A stretch of DNA of 54,764 nt from assembly GCF_003464165.1 (NCBI RefSeq), contig NZ_QSEK01000020.1:1-54764 (forward strand). The letters run 5' to 3'. Numbering within the stretch: position 1 is the first letter of the stretch; each line of letters begins with the position of its first letter. The position numbers were made by a program, and so were the translations under genes. Positions 16,604 to 27,941 of this stretch are shown piece by piece. This DNA comes from Eubacterium sp. AM49-13BH (GTDB lineage Bacteria > Bacillota > Clostridia > Lachnospirales > Lachnospiraceae). The notes under the pieces are model-generated. The model saw only the letters and a program-made list of their open reading frames with translations, did no database searches and was not told the DNA's origin.

Positions 16604-17357
16604 AAACATATTTTTTGAATGAAAGATAGACACGGCCTTTTTTTGTTTCTTTACCGCACCCCTGATAGATGAATTTGCCTGTTCCGCGGATAACAAGTAT
16701 ATCATTAGCTTTTAACTGATAGCTGTTGTTTTCCATCTGACGGCTGTTAATGAATATTTTTCTTGCCCTGAATAATTCTACTGCCTGACTTCGGCTTAGC
16801 TTTGTGAGGCTGGCAACGGCAGCGTCAATCCGTTCACTTGCAGATAAAACTTCAATATCTTCAAGCTCAGGTGAACATTCTATATCGTTAATATCAGTCT
16901 TTGTACACTGGATATGTGTATGCTTTACTGTAGACATGTTGTCAATTATGAAATCAGCAATATGTGAAACACAGTAAAGATAGGCGTCCTTGCCTTTTAT
17001 ATTTATGTCTCCAAGCATTTCTCTTTTAATTCCAAGATTCATAAGAGCACCTAGGTAATCTCTGTGTGACAGTGATTCAGCATATTTTTCTATAAGAGGA
17101 GATATCTTTATAAGAGTTATAGGAAATTCCTCTTCATAGCCAAGAGTTTCGTAAGAACCAAACTGTATCATCTGTCTTTCACATGCATCATTGCCACCGT
17201 ATGTTTTAAATGCTACGAAATTAAGTGCGTTTTTCATCTGTGCGAATACTGACTGCTCATTAATATCAAGAAAATTAGTATATGTGTATATGTTTTGCCT
17301 GAAGGAACGATTTGCTGCGTCCATTATTTTATTTTTTAAAAGTGATTCATTATCCAT
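16602..17357 (-). CDS. ylmH: YlmH-family S4-domain RNA-binding protein
   Basis: The 251-residue product matches YlmH. It has an N-terminal alpha/beta region with the QMIQFGSYETLGYEEEFP-type segment near 62-80, a middle domain with the LGINIKREMLGDI-like motif (here LGIKREMLGDI) near 108-118, and a C-terminal S4 RNA-binding domain (about 180-240, with SRSQAVELFRARKIFIN). YlmH proteins associate with the 50S subunit and have been linked to ribosome rescue and quality control. In many Firmicutes ylmH belongs to the division cluster near ftsZ; here it follows the YprB-type gene and converges on rpsA. A GAAAGGA site lies about 14 bases upstream, rather far. Confidence 0.88.
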   Translation of the reverse strand: MDNESLLKNKIMDAANRSFRQNIYTYTNFLDINEQSVFAQMKNALNFVAFKTYGGNDACERQMIQFGSYETLGYEEEFPITLIKISPLIEKYAESLSHRDYLGALMNLGIKREMLGDINIKGKDAYLYCVSHIADFIIDNMSTVKHTHIQCTKTDINDIECSPELEDIEVLSASERIDAAVASLTKLSRSQAVELFRARKIFINSRQMENNSYQLKANDILVIRGTGKFIYQGCGKETKKGRVYLSFKKYV

Positions 17358-17402
17358 TAGATTATAAATATTCCTTTCATGTTTTATAAAAGAATAGCAG
17401 AA

Positions 17403-18514
17403 TTACAATAGAATATGGTTTATAACGGAATGTATGTATTTGCTTGTATTGTCAGTGCTTTTTAACAGTATATCATCTGCGTTGCAGTATTTTTCCAGGT
17501 CAGAATAATCTTTTTTAAATATGTTTAAATCACAATTATCATAGAGTGGAAGAAAAATGCCTGCTTTTTTGGTGTAACAGTTAGAAGCAGAGCATTTAAC
17601 ACGATTATTACTGTCTACATATTGTGCAATGCTTTTGTGAATGGCTTCGTCTTCTGATGGCAGATAATAATAATTCTTATAGTCTTTAAAAAAGTATTTC
17701 AAAGTATCTGATATAACCGGGATTACAAGAGTTAATGTACAGTTCTTAATCAGAATATGTATATTGTCAATACATATATGTCTGTCCACGGGTACGCCTA
17801 CGGGAAGTGAACATTCAGCAATCAGCCTAAGACTCACATTACCATTGGAATCAGTATCTTTATCAATGACAGCATTGTCAACAGTGTAAGAATTCATAAT
17901 TACTGCATAATAGGAAACCAGTGGAAGAAGGCTTAGCATTCCTTCTATATCGTCATGGTTGTGAAGAAGGAGAAGCTTCCTGTATTCGTTATGTGCTGTA
18001 TCAGAAGGTTTTGCTGCAAATTTCCTGTATATATCAATAAGTTCACCGCCTGAATACATGTCTTCGCGTTCTATTCCAAGAAAATGTTCAATAGTTTTCT
18101 GCTTATAGTCAGGAAGTGACAGAATAGATTTACATTTTCTTGCAGTTTTATATAAGTCAAGGCTTTCAAGATGTGAAAGGTCAAGTGCCACATTAAGATG
18201 TGCTGCACGCTCAGTAATAAAAGGAATATCGAGGCATCCCCATTAAAATGTATTAATGTATGAAAATCTTTTAGAAAATCATTAAATGCGGATAAAATAT
18301 AAGCTTCATCGGAATCGGATTCTGCAAGCCACTGTAAATAATGCGATATTCCGTTACGGAAATATACAGCGCCTATGAGGTATACTATATTATAATTCCT
18401 TGAAAATCCTGTGGTTTCTATATCAAAAAAGCAGATGCTGTCAGTAACCGGACATATTGCTTTAAGCATTGCGGTGTCTGCGTTTGTGTGCAGGGTATCA
18501 TTAATAGTTATCAT
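17403..18514 (-). CDS. YprB-type RNase H-like exonuclease domain protein, one frame break
   Basis: The minus-strand gene starts at 18514 after GAGGA. The first part carries the DEDD exonuclease motif FFDIETTGFS (near 28-37) and continues through LIHFNGD. The frame then breaks near 18235. The second frame resumes with DIPFITERAAHLNV and runs to a Cys-bearing C-terminus (CSASNCYTKKAG). One added base near 18235 (a C on the + strand) gives a continuous 370-residue protein of the YprB RNase H-like family, with conserved DxE, HFNGxxFD and later catalytic positions. The nuclease substrate is unknown. The lesion is a missing base in a two-base run, the same class as in rnfB, so the gene is probably intact in the organism. 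Confidence 0.75.
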
Positions 18515-18673
18515 AAAAAATCCTCATTTTAGGTTTGATTAGACAAACCGATTGTTAAAAAAGTACTCATTTTCTCTTATTATATAGGAATATATACACA
18601 AAAAAAAGTAGATTTTTGCTATTTATTGAGATAAAATACTATTTAATAAAAACTTTATAAGGAGAAATATGTC

Positions 18674-19991
18674 ATGGGAAAGTGTACATTTAAAGGTGGA
18701 TGTCATCCTTATGACGGTAAAGAGTTTTCTAAGGATAAACCAATCAAAGAACTCTTTCCAGCCGTAGGAGAGATGGTGTTCCCGCTTTCACAGCACATCG
18801 GCGCACCTGCTAAGCCAGTTGTTGCCAAGGGCGACTATGTCCTTGCAGGCCAGCTGATAGCCGAGGCAGGTGGATTTGTTTCTGCGAACATTCATTCATC
18901 TGTATCAGGTACTGTTAAAGCTATTGAGCCAAGAACATTGGCTACAGGCGGTAAGTGCAATTCTATCATTATCGAGAATGATGGCGAATTCAAAGAAGTT
19001 GAATATACACCTATGAAGTTCGAGGATCTTACTAAGGACGTTATCTTAGAAAGAATCAAGGCTGCTGGTGTTGTAGGTATGGGAGGAGCTGGTTTCCCAA
19101 CTAATGTTAAGCTCTCTCCAAAGAATCCTGAAGCCATAGATTACATTATCGTTAATGGAGCAGAGTGTGAGCCTTACCTTACATCTGATTACAGAAGATA
19201 TTAGAAGAATCAGACAAGGTTGTTATGGGTCTTAAGATTGCTCTTAAGATATTTGACCATGCTAAGGGAATTATCGGTATTGAAGATAATAAGCCTGAGG
19301 CAATAAGAATCATGCAGGAAGCTACAGCTTCTGAGCCTGATATTGAAGTTAAGCCATTAAAGACTAAGTATCCACAGGGAGGAGAGCGTAGTCTATATAT
19401 GCAACAACAGGAAGAGCTATTAATTCAAGCATGCTTCCAGCTGATGCAGGCTGTATCGTACATAATGTTGATACAATATTCTCAATCTATCTTTCAGTTA
19501 TAGAAGGTAAGCCTCTTACTAAGAGAATATGTACTGTAACAGGCGACGGAGTTAAAGAGCCTGGCAACTTCTATGTATGGTTAGGAACTAATTACAGACA
19601 GCTTCTTGACGCTGCCGGTGGTCCTGTAGGAGAACCTGAAAAATATATTTCTGGTGGTCCTATGATGGGATTTGCCATGTACAGTCTTGACGTACCTGTT
19701 GTTAAGGGAAGTTCATCACTTCTTGTATTCCAGAAGGATATCGTATCTAAGACCACATCTTCTGCATGTATAAGATGTGGTAAATGTGGTGAGGCATGTC
19801 CAGAACACCTTCTTCCAGCAAAGCTTGCCGGTTTTGCATCACGTAATGATGAAGAAGGCTTTACTAAATTCGATGGTATGGAATGTGTAATGTGCGGAAG
19901 CTGTTCATATGTCTGTCCAGCCAAGAGACCATTAACACAGCAGATTAAGGCTATGAGAAGTACAGTACTTGCTAACAGAAGAAAGAAGTAG
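18674..19991 (+). CDS. rnfC: RnfC, membrane-associated Fe-S/flavin subunit of the Rnf complex, two frame breaks
   Basis: First gene of rnfCDGEAB. The restored protein has about 439 residues: an N-terminal RnfC barrel (GGCHPYDGKEF, then a biotinyl-like VVAKGDYVLAGQLIAEA segment), a glycine-rich GVVGMGGAGFPT loop for NADH/FMN, NGAECEPYLTSDYR, and a C-terminal ferredoxin domain with CIRCGKCGEACP and CVMCGSCSYVCP for two [4Fe-4S] clusters. It is the NADH-facing subunit. The frame breaks near 19198 (AGAAGATATTAG) and near 19394 (GTCTATATATG). One extra A and one extra T restore it throughout. As Rnf is normally indispensable for energy metabolism, sequence error is more likely than loss. AAGGAG lies nine bases before the ATG. 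Confidence 0.85.
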
Positions 19992-20008
19992 AAAGGTGGG
20001 CAATCAAA

Positions 20009-20989
20009 GTGAGTGAGATTTTTAACGTATCGACTAATCCTCATGTGCGAAGCGGGAATACTACTCAGACAATAATGAGAGATGTTCTTATTGCTTTAAC
20101 TCCTGCCAGCATATTTGGTATAGTTAATTTTGGCCTCGATGCACTGCTTCGTATAGTAATCGGTATTGTTACTTGTGTAGCATGTGAGGCATTATATCAG
20201 TATTTCATGCATAAGAAAGTTACTGTTACAGATTTAAGTGCAGCAGTAACAGGTCTTCTTATTGCATTAAATATTCCATCAACATTAAATGTTGGTTTTG
20301 AAATCGTAGGATGTGTATTTGCAATTATCGTAGTTAAGCAGCTTTTTGGAGGACTTGGACAGAACTTCATGAACCCTGCTCTTGCAGCAAGATGTTTCCT
20401 TCTTATTGCATATACAGGTCCGATGACTAATTTTGTTACATCTAACGGATTTTTAGACGCATATTCAGGAGCAACACCTCTTGCACTCCTTAAGCCTGGT
20501 GCAGAATCAACAGGCGTTGTTTCATTAGCTAAGATGTTTATTGGTACAACAGGTGGTGTTATCGGTGAGACTTCAGCAATCTGTCTTCTTTTAGGTGGTA
20601 TCTACCTACTTGCAAGAAAGGTTATTAACTGGAGAATACCTGTAATATATGTAGGTGTATTTGCAGCGCTTATATTCCTTTTTGCACCAGGACATCATTT
20701 CGATGTAATCTATATGCTTGAGGAAGTATGTGGTGGTGGACTTTTACTTGGTGCCATCTTCATGGCGACAGATTATGTAACTTCACCAATTACACCTAAT
20801 GGTAAAATTGTATTTGGCTGCTGCTTAGGTCTTCTTACATTCATTTTCAGAATGTATGGTGGTTCAGCAGAAGGCGTTTCATATGCAATTATCTTCTGTA
20901 ACCTCTTAGTTCCTCTTATTGAGAGAGTAACAGTTCCTAAGTCATTTGGTAAGAAGAAGCCAGAGAAGAAAGCAAAGGAGGCTGCATAA
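20009..20989 (+). CDS. rnfD: RnfD, membrane subunit of the Rnf complex
   Basis: The 326-residue integral membrane protein of the NqrB/RnfD family helps move ions through the Rnf complex. It has about nine hydrophobic helices, and SGATPLALLK near 150 contains the threonine that carries covalent FMN in this family. DYVTSPITPNGK near 252-263 is also characteristic. The start is a GTG after AAAGGTGGG, with 17 bases from the rnfC stop. The end is followed one base later by rnfG, so the two are probably coupled. The identification is secure. Confidence 0.94.
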   Translation: MSEIFNVSTNPHVRSGNTTQTIMRDVLIALTPASIFGIVNFGLDALLRIVIGIVTCVACEALYQYFMHKKVTVTDLSAAVTGLLIALNIPSTLNVGFEIVGCVFAIIVVKQLFGGLGQNFMNPALAARCFLLIAYTGPMTNFVTSNGFLDAYSGATPLALLKPGAESTGVVSLAKMFIGTTGGVIGETSAICLLLGGIYLLARKVINWRIPVIYVGVFAALIFLFAPGHHFDVIYMLEEVCGGGLLLGAIFMATDYVTSPITPNGKIVFGCCLGLLTFIFRMYGGSAEGVSYAIIFCNLLVPLIERVTVPKSFGKKKPEKKAKEAA

Positions 20990-20990
20990 G

Positions 20991-21605
20991 ATGAAGAAAA
21001 TAGTTAAAGATGCATTAGTTTTATTTGCTATAACACTTGTAGCCGGAATTCTTCTTGGTGTTGTATATCAGATAACACTCGATCCTATTGCAAAGGCTAA
21101 CGAGAATGCTAAGGAAAAGGCTTACAAAGCAGTTCTTGCAGAAGCAGACAGCTTTGAGACAATAGATGCCCTTCCTTCTGATGATGATATTAATGCTTCA
21201 TCAGACATTGACTTCTCTAAGGATAAGGTCAATGAAGTTGCTATAGGAAAGAAAGGCAGCGAGACAGCAGGTTATGTTGTAACAGTTACAGATAGTGACG
21301 GTTACGGCGGAGATATCAAGTTTACAGTTGGTATTTCAACAGATGGAAAGGTACTTGGAGTATCATTTCTTTCAATCAGCGAAACTGCTGGTCTTGGTAT
21401 GAGAGCTAAACAGGATCCATCATTTACATCACAGTTTACAGCTAAGTCTGATGCAGTTGCATCATTTTCAGTAGTAACAGATGGTTCAGCATCAGAAAGC
21501 AATGCTAATGTTGATGCAATCGGTGGTTCTACAATTACTTCTAAATCAGTCACAAAGGGTGTAAATTATGCGCTTGCAGTTTACAAGCTTGTGGCAGGAA
21601 ACTAG
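20991..21605 (+). CDS. rnfG: RnfG, flavin-carrying subunit of the Rnf complex
   Basis: The 204-residue protein has one N-terminal helix (about 6-26) and an extracytoplasmic FMN-binding domain (about 90-195). GGSTITSKSV near 178-187 is the flavinylation motif, in which the Thr bears covalent FMN. It passes electrons on the outer face of the membrane. The ATG is preceded by AGGAGG inside rnfD; the longer frame from 20946 would read through the rnfD tail and is unlikely. Length and position fit the complex. Confidence 0.93.
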   Translation: MKKIVKDALVLFAITLVAGILLGVVYQITLDPIAKANENAKEKAYKAVLAEADSFETIDALPSDDDINASSDIDFSKDKVNEVAIGKKGSETAGYVVTVTDSDGYGGDIKFTVGISTDGKVLGVSFLSISETAGLGMRAKQDPSFTSQFTAKSDAVASFSVVTDGSASESNANVDAIGGSTITSKSVTKGVNYALAVYKLVAGN

Positions 21606-21618
21606 GGAGGTGCGGACT

Positions 21619-22302
21619 TTGAATAAATGTATAGAAAGACTTTATAATGGTATTATTAAAGAGAATCCTACCCTGGTACTTACACTTGGTATGTGTCCTA
21701 CACTTGCGGTTACTACATCAGCAATCAATGGTATAGGTATGGGACTTTCTTCTACAGTAGTACTTGCATTATCAAACCTTATGATTTCATTACTTCGTAA
21801 GGCTATTCCAGATGGTGTAAGAATGCCAGCGTTCATCGTTGTCGTTGCATCATTTGTTACAATGGTACAGTTCCTGATGCAGGGCTTCCTGCCAAGTCTG
21901 TACGACTCACTTGGAATATATATTCCTCTTATAGTTGTTAACTGTATTATCCTTGGACGTGCGGAAGCCTATGCTTCTAAGAATCCTCCAATTCCTTCAT
22001 TCTTTGATGGAATAGGTATGGGACTTGGATTCACAATTGCTATCACAATCCTTGGAGCAATAAGAGAGCTTATCGGTGGCGGTACAATTTTCTCAGATGG
22101 TACTAACGCATTATTTGATCTCTCAACAATCGGTTACACACCAGCAAGTATCTTTATCCTTGCACCAGGAGCGTTCTTTGTTCTTGCATTCATGATTGCT
22201 ATTATGAACAGAATTAAGAGAAAGAAAGGCATGAAGCCTGCAGAAGTTCCTGACTACACAGAAGAGATAGAAGAAGCTAAGGCTGAGGCTAAGAATAACT
22301 AA
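21619..22302 (+). CDS. rnfE: RnfE, membrane subunit of the Rnf complex
   Basis: The 227-residue product of the NqrD/RnfE family has about six transmembrane helices. The early NPTLVLTLGMCPTLAVTT segment carries the Cys and Leu-rich half-helix that is repeated in inverted topology in RnfA. The middle holds PLIVVNCIILGRAEA, with the second conserved Cys. The paired cysteines bind an intramembrane iron centre in Rnf/Nqr. The start is a TTG seven bases after GGGAGGT; a longer frame from 21568 lies inside rnfG. The C-terminal tail is charged and cytoplasmic. Confidence 0.94.
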   Translation: MNKCIERLYNGIIKENPTLVLTLGMCPTLAVTTSAINGIGMGLSSTVVLALSNLMISLLRKAIPDGVRMPAFIVVVASFVTMVQFLMQGFLPSLYDSLGIYIPLIVVNCIILGRAEAYASKNPPIPSFFDGIGMGLGFTIAITILGAIRELIGGGTIFSDGTNALFDLSTIGYTPASIFILAPGAFFVLAFMIAIMNRIKRKKGMKPAEVPDYTEEIEEAKAEAKNN

Positions 22303-22313
22303 GGGAGGTAAAT

Positions 22314-22925
22314 ATGGGATATTTTTCACAGTTATTATTGATAGCTGTAAGTACAGCAATTGTCAATAATGTAGTTTTAAGCCAGTTCCTCGGTTTGTGT
22401 CCTTTCCTTGGAGTTTCTAAGAAGATAAACACAGCAGCAGGAATGGGTGGCGCTGTTATCGGCGTTATCACTATTTCATCAGCTGTCTGCAGTCTTATAT
22501 ATGACTGTATACTTACACCGCTTAAGCTTACATATCTGAATACAATTGTATTCATCCTTGTAATTGCGGCACTTGTTCAGTTTGTTGAAATGTTTTTAAA
22601 GAAGACATCACCATCTCTTTATGAAGCACTTGGTGTATACCTTCCACTTATTACAACTAACTGTGCAGTACTTGGTATTGCACTTACTAACGTACAGAAC
22701 TATAACACAGCAGCAGGACTTAATATTGGTCAGAAGCTTTTAGATTCTGTAGTCAGTGGATTAGGAACAGCTGTTGGTTTTACAATAGCAATCATAATCA
22801 TGGCTGGTATACGTGAAAGAAACGAATTCAATGATGTTCCGGAAAGCTTTAAGGGAATGCCTATTGTATTACTTACTGCAGGACTTATGGCTATCGCATT
22901 CTTTGGATTTTCAGGTATTATTTAA
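22314..22925 (+). CDS. rnfA: RnfA, membrane subunit of the Rnf complex
   Basis: The 203-residue NqrE/RnfA-family protein has about six helices and is the inverted-topology partner of RnfE. NNVVLSQFLGLCPFLGVS near 19-36 and PLITTNCAVLGIALTN near 111-126 carry the two Cys that complete the intramembrane iron centre. GGGAGGT precedes the ATG, and the gap from rnfE is 11 bases. The identification is secure. Confidence 0.95.
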   Translation: MGYFSQLLLIAVSTAIVNNVVLSQFLGLCPFLGVSKKINTAAGMGGAVIGVITISSAVCSLIYDCILTPLKLTYLNTIVFILVIAALVQFVEMFLKKTSPSLYEALGVYLPLITTNCAVLGIALTNVQNYNTAAGLNIGQKLLDSVVSGLGTAVGFTIAIIIMAGIRERNEFNDVPESFKGMPIVLLTAGLMAIAFFGFSGII

Positions 22926-22940
22926 GAGGAGGACGACAAG

Positions 22941-23731
22941 ATGTCAGGTATAATTATTGCTGCAGTTGTTGTAAGCTGCACTGGTCTTCTTCTCGGACTT
23001 TTCCTCGGAGTAATGGGTAAGAAGTTCTATGTTGAAGTAGATCAGAAAGAGATAGATGTAAGAGCAGAGCTCCTGGAAACAACTGTGGTGGTTGTGGATA
23101 TGCAGGATGTGATGCACTTGCTAAGGCAATTGCCGCAGGAGAAGCTCCAGCTAACGCATGTCCAGTTGGTGGCGCACCGGTTGCATCAAAGATTGGTGCA
23201 ATCATGGGTGAGGAAGTTGGAGAATCAGTAAGAATGACAGCATTTGTTAAATGTGCTGGTGACTGCGACAAAGCAAAAGAAAATTATGTGTACTCAGGTG
23301 CAATGGATTGTACAGCAATGAACGTCGTTCCTAACGGCGGTTCTAAGGCATGTACATACGGATGTATGGGATATGGTTCATGTGTTAAGGCATGTCCTTT
23401 TGATGCAATTCATGTTATTAATGGTATTGCTGTAGTAGATAAGGGCAAATGTAAGGCATGTGGTAAATGTGTTGCTGTATGTCCAAGACACCTTATTGAA
23501 ATCATACCATACAAGAGTAACTATACAGTTAACTGTTCATCTAACGATAAGGGTAAAGATGTTATGTCAGTATGCTCTGTTGGATGTATCGGATGTATGT
23601 TATGTACAAAGCAGTGTGAGTTTGGTGCTATTACAGTAGAAAACAACATTGCACATATTGATTATTCAAAGTGTACAGGTTGTGGAAAGTGTGCTGAGAA
23701 GTGCCCTAAGAAGATAATACATCTTCATTGA
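22941..23731 (+). CDS. rnfB: RnfB, ferredoxin-accepting Fe-S subunit of the Rnf complex, one frame break
   Basis: Last gene of the operon. The N-terminal helix (about 3-27) anchors the protein. After a frame break near 23071 the sequence resumes with the RnfB Fe-S signature NNCGGCGYAGCDALA, then ACPVGG, and an eight-Cys ferredoxin region with CKACGKCVAVCP, CIGCMLCTKQC and CTGCGKCAEKCP. One extra T near 23071 makes one frame of 263 residues. RnfB takes electrons from reduced ferredoxin. AGAGGAGGA precedes the ATG, 15 bases after rnfA. The lesion sits between the anchor and the first cluster and would abolish function if real, so an error is more likely. Confidence 0.85.
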
Positions 23732-23758
23732 TAATTTAATCACAATAAGTTATAATAA

Positions 23759-23792
23759 GAAACTGCCGTAGGCTTATGCTTATGGCAGTTTC
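23759..23792 (+). terminator. Hairpin after the rnf operon
   Basis: A 15-bp stem (23759-23773 with 23778-23792, two G-U pairs) has a TTAT loop. There is no proper T-run after it, so termination may be partial, or the hairpin may protect the 3' end of the message. Confidence 0.55.
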
Positions 23793-23820
23793 CTAGTTTA
23801 AGAAAAGAGAAGATACACCT

Positions 23821-26637
23821 ATGGCAGAGACAAAATCAAAGTTACAAGATTTTTATAAAAGACTGGATTCCAGAAAATCAACATATTTTCTGGTTTATTC
23901 AGTTATTTTTGTTGTCCTTGCTATAGGTGTGTTTTCTTTTTATTTTTTCAATGGAAAGACATTCATATGGGAGGTTGATGGCTGGGAACAGCATTACAAG
24001 TCACTCATATATTATTCACAGTATTTAAGGGATTTCTTTAAAAATATATTTATCAATCATCAGTTTGTAATACCACAGTGGGATTTTGCAATAGGTGAGG
24101 GAAGTGATGTTATAGGAACATTTCACTATTATGTGATAGGCGACCCATTTACATTCTTATGTTTCCTGTTTCCAGCAAAGTACATGTATATATTCTATGA
24201 AGCAATGATTATTTTAAGAATATATCTGTCAGGTATAGCATTTTCAATGTTGTGTTTTTATACAGGACATAAGAAAAGATATGTCCTTCCAGGGGCAGTT
24301 ACTTATGCATTCTGCTACTGGGCAATATATAATGCAGTAAGACATCCGTTCTTTCTTAACCCGCTTCTGTATTATCCTCTGCTTGTATTAGGCGTTGAGA
24401 AGATAATCAGAGAGAAGAAAATGTGGCTCTTTACAATAACAGTAACTGTTGCAGCAATGAGTAATTTCTATTTCTTCTACATGCTTGTGTTCACAACAAT
24501 TATATATGTTATTGTAAGATTCATATTCTGTTATGGAAAGAATGTGAAAATGTGGTGTAAGGGGATATTAAGCCTGGCTGTTTCATCAGTTACAGGACTG
24601 TGTATGGCAGCAATAGTGTTTCTCCCCGTGCTTCACGTTTTCTTAAGTGACAGCAGATTTAATACACCTAACAAAATGGGACTGGTATATCCTTTTTCAT
24701 ACTATGCAAAGCTTCCTGGACTTTTTATCGTTGAGGGTGATAACTTCTGGACATGCATGGGATTTGCAGTACCTGTGTTGCTTGCAGTGCTTTTAATGTT
24801 TAAGAGCAGACGTAAGTACACAATGCTTAAGACTTATTTTATTATAAGTGCGGTGATGATATGTATACCGTTTTTCGGACAGGCAATGAACGGATTTTCA
24901 TATATGTGTAACAGGTGGATATATTCATTTGCATTATTATGTGCATATATACTTGTGTGCATGATGCCGCGTCTTATAAAACTGGAAAGAAAAGAAATAC
25001 GCTTTATTGGAGTTGCACTTACAATATATTTTGTGGTATGTATGTGCGTAAAGTATTCAAGAAATGGCAAGCTTATAAGTGCAGTTGCAATTGGAGTAAT
25101 ATTGCTAATTGGACTTAGCATAAAGAATGTTAATGAATATAACAGATGCATGATGGTGACAGTAGCGGTTATGCTGGCGGCATTAGCTAATGGTATATGG
25201 AAAAATGCTTCATTTGGGGAAAATTATGCGGCACAGTGCATAAGCGTTAAAATGGCACAGGAAGATGTGTTTGGAAGCGAGAAGGAGCTTATAAGTAAAT
25301 ATGCTGAAGATACAGATTTTATCAGATATTCAGGCTCTGGACTTTCGTACAATATGAACTGCATAACAGGAATATCATCCTCTAATCTGTACTGGACACT
25401 TACTAATCCGTATGTATCGAAGTTCAGATATGATTGTGCAATCAGGCTTGATACGCTGCTTCCGCACAAATACACAGGATATGATGACAGGTCATCTCTT
25501 ATAACATTGTCATCTGCCTCAAAGTATCTGGTGAGTAAGACCGGCGGACTTGTTCCATATGGATTTGCTTATGAATCAGAAAATGATGATTATGTAATGT
25601 ATAATAACGACAATGCACTTCCGTTAGGATTTACTTATGACAAGGCTGTTAATAAGAATGAATGGGAGGGCTTAAGTGCAGTTGATAAGCAGAAAGCAAT
25701 GCTTCAGGCTGTTGTTATTGACAGGAGTGGGAAGGATACCAGGGAGGCGCTTCCTGACAGGGTATCTGTTAAAGATTTAAGTTATGACAGCCAGATTAAA
25801 GATTATACAATGAATTATGATGCCAAAGAAGTACAGTGTATGGATAATACATTTGCAGTAACTAAGGCAGGTGCCAGGGTAACATTTAACTTTACAGGCA
25901 GTGGTGCAGGCGAGACTTACTTTAATATTAATGGTCTTGACTATGAAGGAGCGGCACAGTTCCAGCTGTATTTTGGAAAGAGGAAGTTTGACCCATTAGA
26001 CTTATACTCTAAGGCAGACTGGAAAGAGCTTTCACATAATGAAAAGAAGAAGATATTTAAGAATTTCATATATTGGACACAGTCTACAAGCAGTGTTAAG
26101 CTTGGAATTACGACTGATACAGGAGTAACCAAGTCAATGAATTACTTTACATCTGATTACAGCTATTATAGTAACCAGCATGATTTCAGTGTGAATATGG
26201 GCTATTCGGAAGAAAATGTTACATCAGTTACAGTGACTTTCCAGAAGATTGGCGTGTATTCTTATGAAGATATACAGATTGTATGCCAGCCAATGGACAG
26301 TTACACTGACGAGATTAATACACTTAAAGAAAATGTATTAACAGATGTAGAGCTTGGAAATAATAAGGTTACAGGTCAGATAATACTTGACCGTAATAAA
26401 TATCTGTGTCTTACAATCCCTTATTCAAAGGGCTGGAAGGTATATGTAGACGGGGAAAGACAAAAGCTATATAATGCTAATGGTCAGTATATGGCTGTAT
26501 ATCTTACGAGTGGAACGCATAATGTAACACTTAAGTATTCTACGCCGCTTCTTAAAGAGGGAGCGTTGGTGTCACTTGCAGGTGTGGCCATCTTTGCCCT
26601 GCAGCTTGTAATTAATAAGAGAAAGAAGAGGAAATAA
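23821..26637 (+). CDS. YfhO-family membrane protein
   Basis: The 938-residue polytopic membrane protein matches the YfhO family (GT-C-like lipid-linked sugar transferases; Bacillus members glycosylate lipoteichoic acid). The first helix is near 20-42, and an acidic loop with [11 protein letters not shown] near 51-61 sits in the usual GT-C catalytic-loop position. About a dozen more helices run to residue 460, then a large extracytoplasmic beta-rich domain (about 470-900) and a last helix (about 912-930). The C-terminal segment includes [13 protein letters not shown], typical of YfhO. The substrate is unknown. The ribosome site is weak (AAGAGAAG), and the next gene starts two bases after its stop. 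Confidence 0.87.
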   Translation: MAETKSKLQDFYKRLDSRKSTYFLVYSVIFVVLAIGVFSFYFFNGKTFIWEVDGWEQHYKSLIYYSQYLRDFFKNIFINHQFVIPQWDFAIGEGSDVIGTFHYYVIGDPFTFLCFLFPAKYMYIFYEAMIILRIYLSGIAFSMLCFYTGHKKRYVLPGAVTYAFCYWAIYNAVRHPFFLNPLLYYPLLVLGVEKIIREKKMWLFTITVTVAAMSNFYFFYMLVFTTIIYVIVRFIFCYGKNVKMWCKGILSLAVSSVTGLCMAAIVFLPVLHVFLSDSRFNTPNKMGLVYPFSYYAKLPGLFIVEGDNFWTCMGFAVPVLLAVLLMFKSRRKYTMLKTYFIISAVMICIPFFGQAMNGFSYMCNRWIYSFALLCAYILVCMMPRLIKLERKEIRFIGVALTIYFVVCMCVKYSRNGKLISAVAIGVILLIGLSIKNVNEYNRCMMVTVAVMLAALANGIWKNASFGENYAAQCISVKMAQEDVFGSEKELISKYAEDTDFIRYSGSGLSYNMNCITGISSSNLYWTLTNPYVSKFRYDCAIRLDTLLPHKYTGYDDRSSLITLSSASKYLVSKTGGLVPYGFAYESENDDYVMYNNDNALPLGFTYDKAVNKNEWEGLSAVDKQKAMLQAVVIDRSGKDTREALPDRVSVKDLSYDSQIKDYTMNYDAKEVQCMDNTFAVTKAGARVTFNFTGSGAGETYFNINGLDYEGAAQFQLYFGKRKFDPLDLYSKADWKELSHNEKKKIFKNFIYWTQSTSSVKLGITTDTGVTKSMNYFTSDYSYYSNQHDFSVNMGYSEENVTSVTVTFQKIGVYSYEDIQIVCQPMDSYTDEINTLKENVLTDVELGNNKVTGQIILDRNKYLCLTIPYSKGWKVYVDGERQKLYNANGQYMAVYLTSGTHNVTLKYSTPLLKEGALVSLAGVAIFALQLVINKRKKRK

Positions 26638-26639
26638 TA

Positions 26640-27941
26640 ATGTACAGAGAAGTTGCGAAACTTATTATATATGGTAATCATGAGGACACTATTCTTATGA
26701 AAATGTCCGATATTTTCAAAAAATTTGACAGGGACGAGGAGACTCCTGACAAGCTTATAAGTGATATATATGAGCAGATTAAGAGAATATTGGAGGTTGC
26801 CACAGATTATGGCTTTGATAAGAATTTATGGCATAATTATCTTACATTCTATCTTATAACTAATGAGAATCCATTCAGCCTTACATGTGAAAAGGTAGGT
26901 GCTAATGATGGAAGCGTTAATGAATTTGCTAAGAACGACTTCAAGGTGTTTATGAATCTGTTTAATTATGATTTCAGACCTATTGAGGCTGCACTTGGAA
27001 TCAACTGTTTTTCACTTATATCTGATTACAAGGCAATTGTTAAGAAAGAGCTTATGTACAATAAGAATGTAAGTGAAAAGGTACAGGCTTTAAGCCTTAA
27101 GCTTGAGACAGCAAAGGACGAGAATGAGTTCTTTAATTATGTTACTGATTTCTATAAAGCATATGGTGTAGGAATGTTCGGACTTAATAAGGCATTCAGG
27201 GTAATAGGTGGCGATAATGGCGTTACATTTACACCAATCAATAATATGGATAAGGTTATGTTAGATGATCTTATTGGTTATGAAATTCAGAAGAAGAAGC
27301 TTGTGGAGAATACAGAGGCTTTTGTTCAGGGAAGGAAAGCTAATAATGCGCTTCTTTTCGGTGACAGCGGAACAGGTAAGTCAACTTCTATCAAGGCTAT
27401 TGTCAATGAATATTATGACCAGGGTCTTAGAATGATAGAGATATACAAGCATCAGTTCAAGGATTTATCTAATGTTATAGCAAGCATTAAGAACAGAAAT
27501 TACAAGTTCATAATATATATGGATGATTTATCTTTCGAGGAATTCGAGATTGAATACAAGTTCTTAAAGGCTGTAATTGAAGGCGGTGTTGAGACTAAGC
27601 CTGATAATATTCTTATCTATGCAACATCTAACAGAAGACATCTTATCAAGGAAACATGGAATGACAGAAATGATTTAGAGAGCAATAACGGCCTTCACAG
27701 ATCTGATACTATTGAGGAGAAGCTTTCATTAGTGAACAGATTTGGATGCCAGATAAGCTACTCTAAGCCATCACAGAAAGAATTCTTTGATATTGTTATT
27801 GGCCTTGCAAGGAAGAATAATGTTAAGATGACAGATGAAGAACTTATGGCAGAGGCTAACAAGTGGGAACTTTCACATGGTGGAATATCAGGAAGAACAG
27901 CACAGCAGTTTATCAATTACTGTCTTGGGGGTAGAGAATGA
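26640..27941 (+). CDS. DUF815-family AAA+ ATP-binding protein
   Basis: The 433-residue product has an N-terminal helical domain (about 1-190) and an AAA+ ATPase module. The Walker [13 protein letters not shown], lies near 236-247, the Walker [11 protein letters not shown], near 292-301, and sensor-1 ATSNRRHL near 327-334, as in DUF815 proteins. The family is widespread but its role is unresolved. It is packed between yfhO and ruvA, with a 4-base ATGA overlap at the ruvA start, so it may be co-transcribed with the recombination genes; that is no proof of a shared function. Confidence 0.85.
   Translation: MYREVAKLIIYGNHEDTILMKMSDIFKKFDRDEETPDKLISDIYEQIKRILEVATDYGFDKNLWHNYLTFYLITNENPFSLTCEKVGANDGSVNEFAKNDFKVFMNLFNYDFRPIEAALGINCFSLISDYKAIVKKELMYNKNVSEKVQALSLKLETAKDENEFFNYVTDFYKAYGVGMFGLNKAFRVIGGDNGVTFTPINNMDKVMLDDLIGYEIQKKKLVENTEAFVQGRKANNALLFGDSGTGKSTSIKAIVNEYYDQGLRMIEIYKHQFKDLSNVIASIKNRNYKFIIYMDDLSFEEFEIEYKFLKAVIEGGVETKPDNILIYATSNRRHLIKETWNDRNDLESNNGLHRSDTIEEKLSLVNRFGCQISYSKPSQKEFFDIVIGLARKNNVKMTDEELMAEANKWELSHGGISGRTAQQFINYCLGGRE

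Noticed and set aside
18674..23731. Programmed frameshifting in rnfC and rnfB
   Set aside because: No slippery heptamer with a downstream structure is visible at the sites, two breaks occur in one gene, and the same kind of lesion occurs in unrelated genes nearby.
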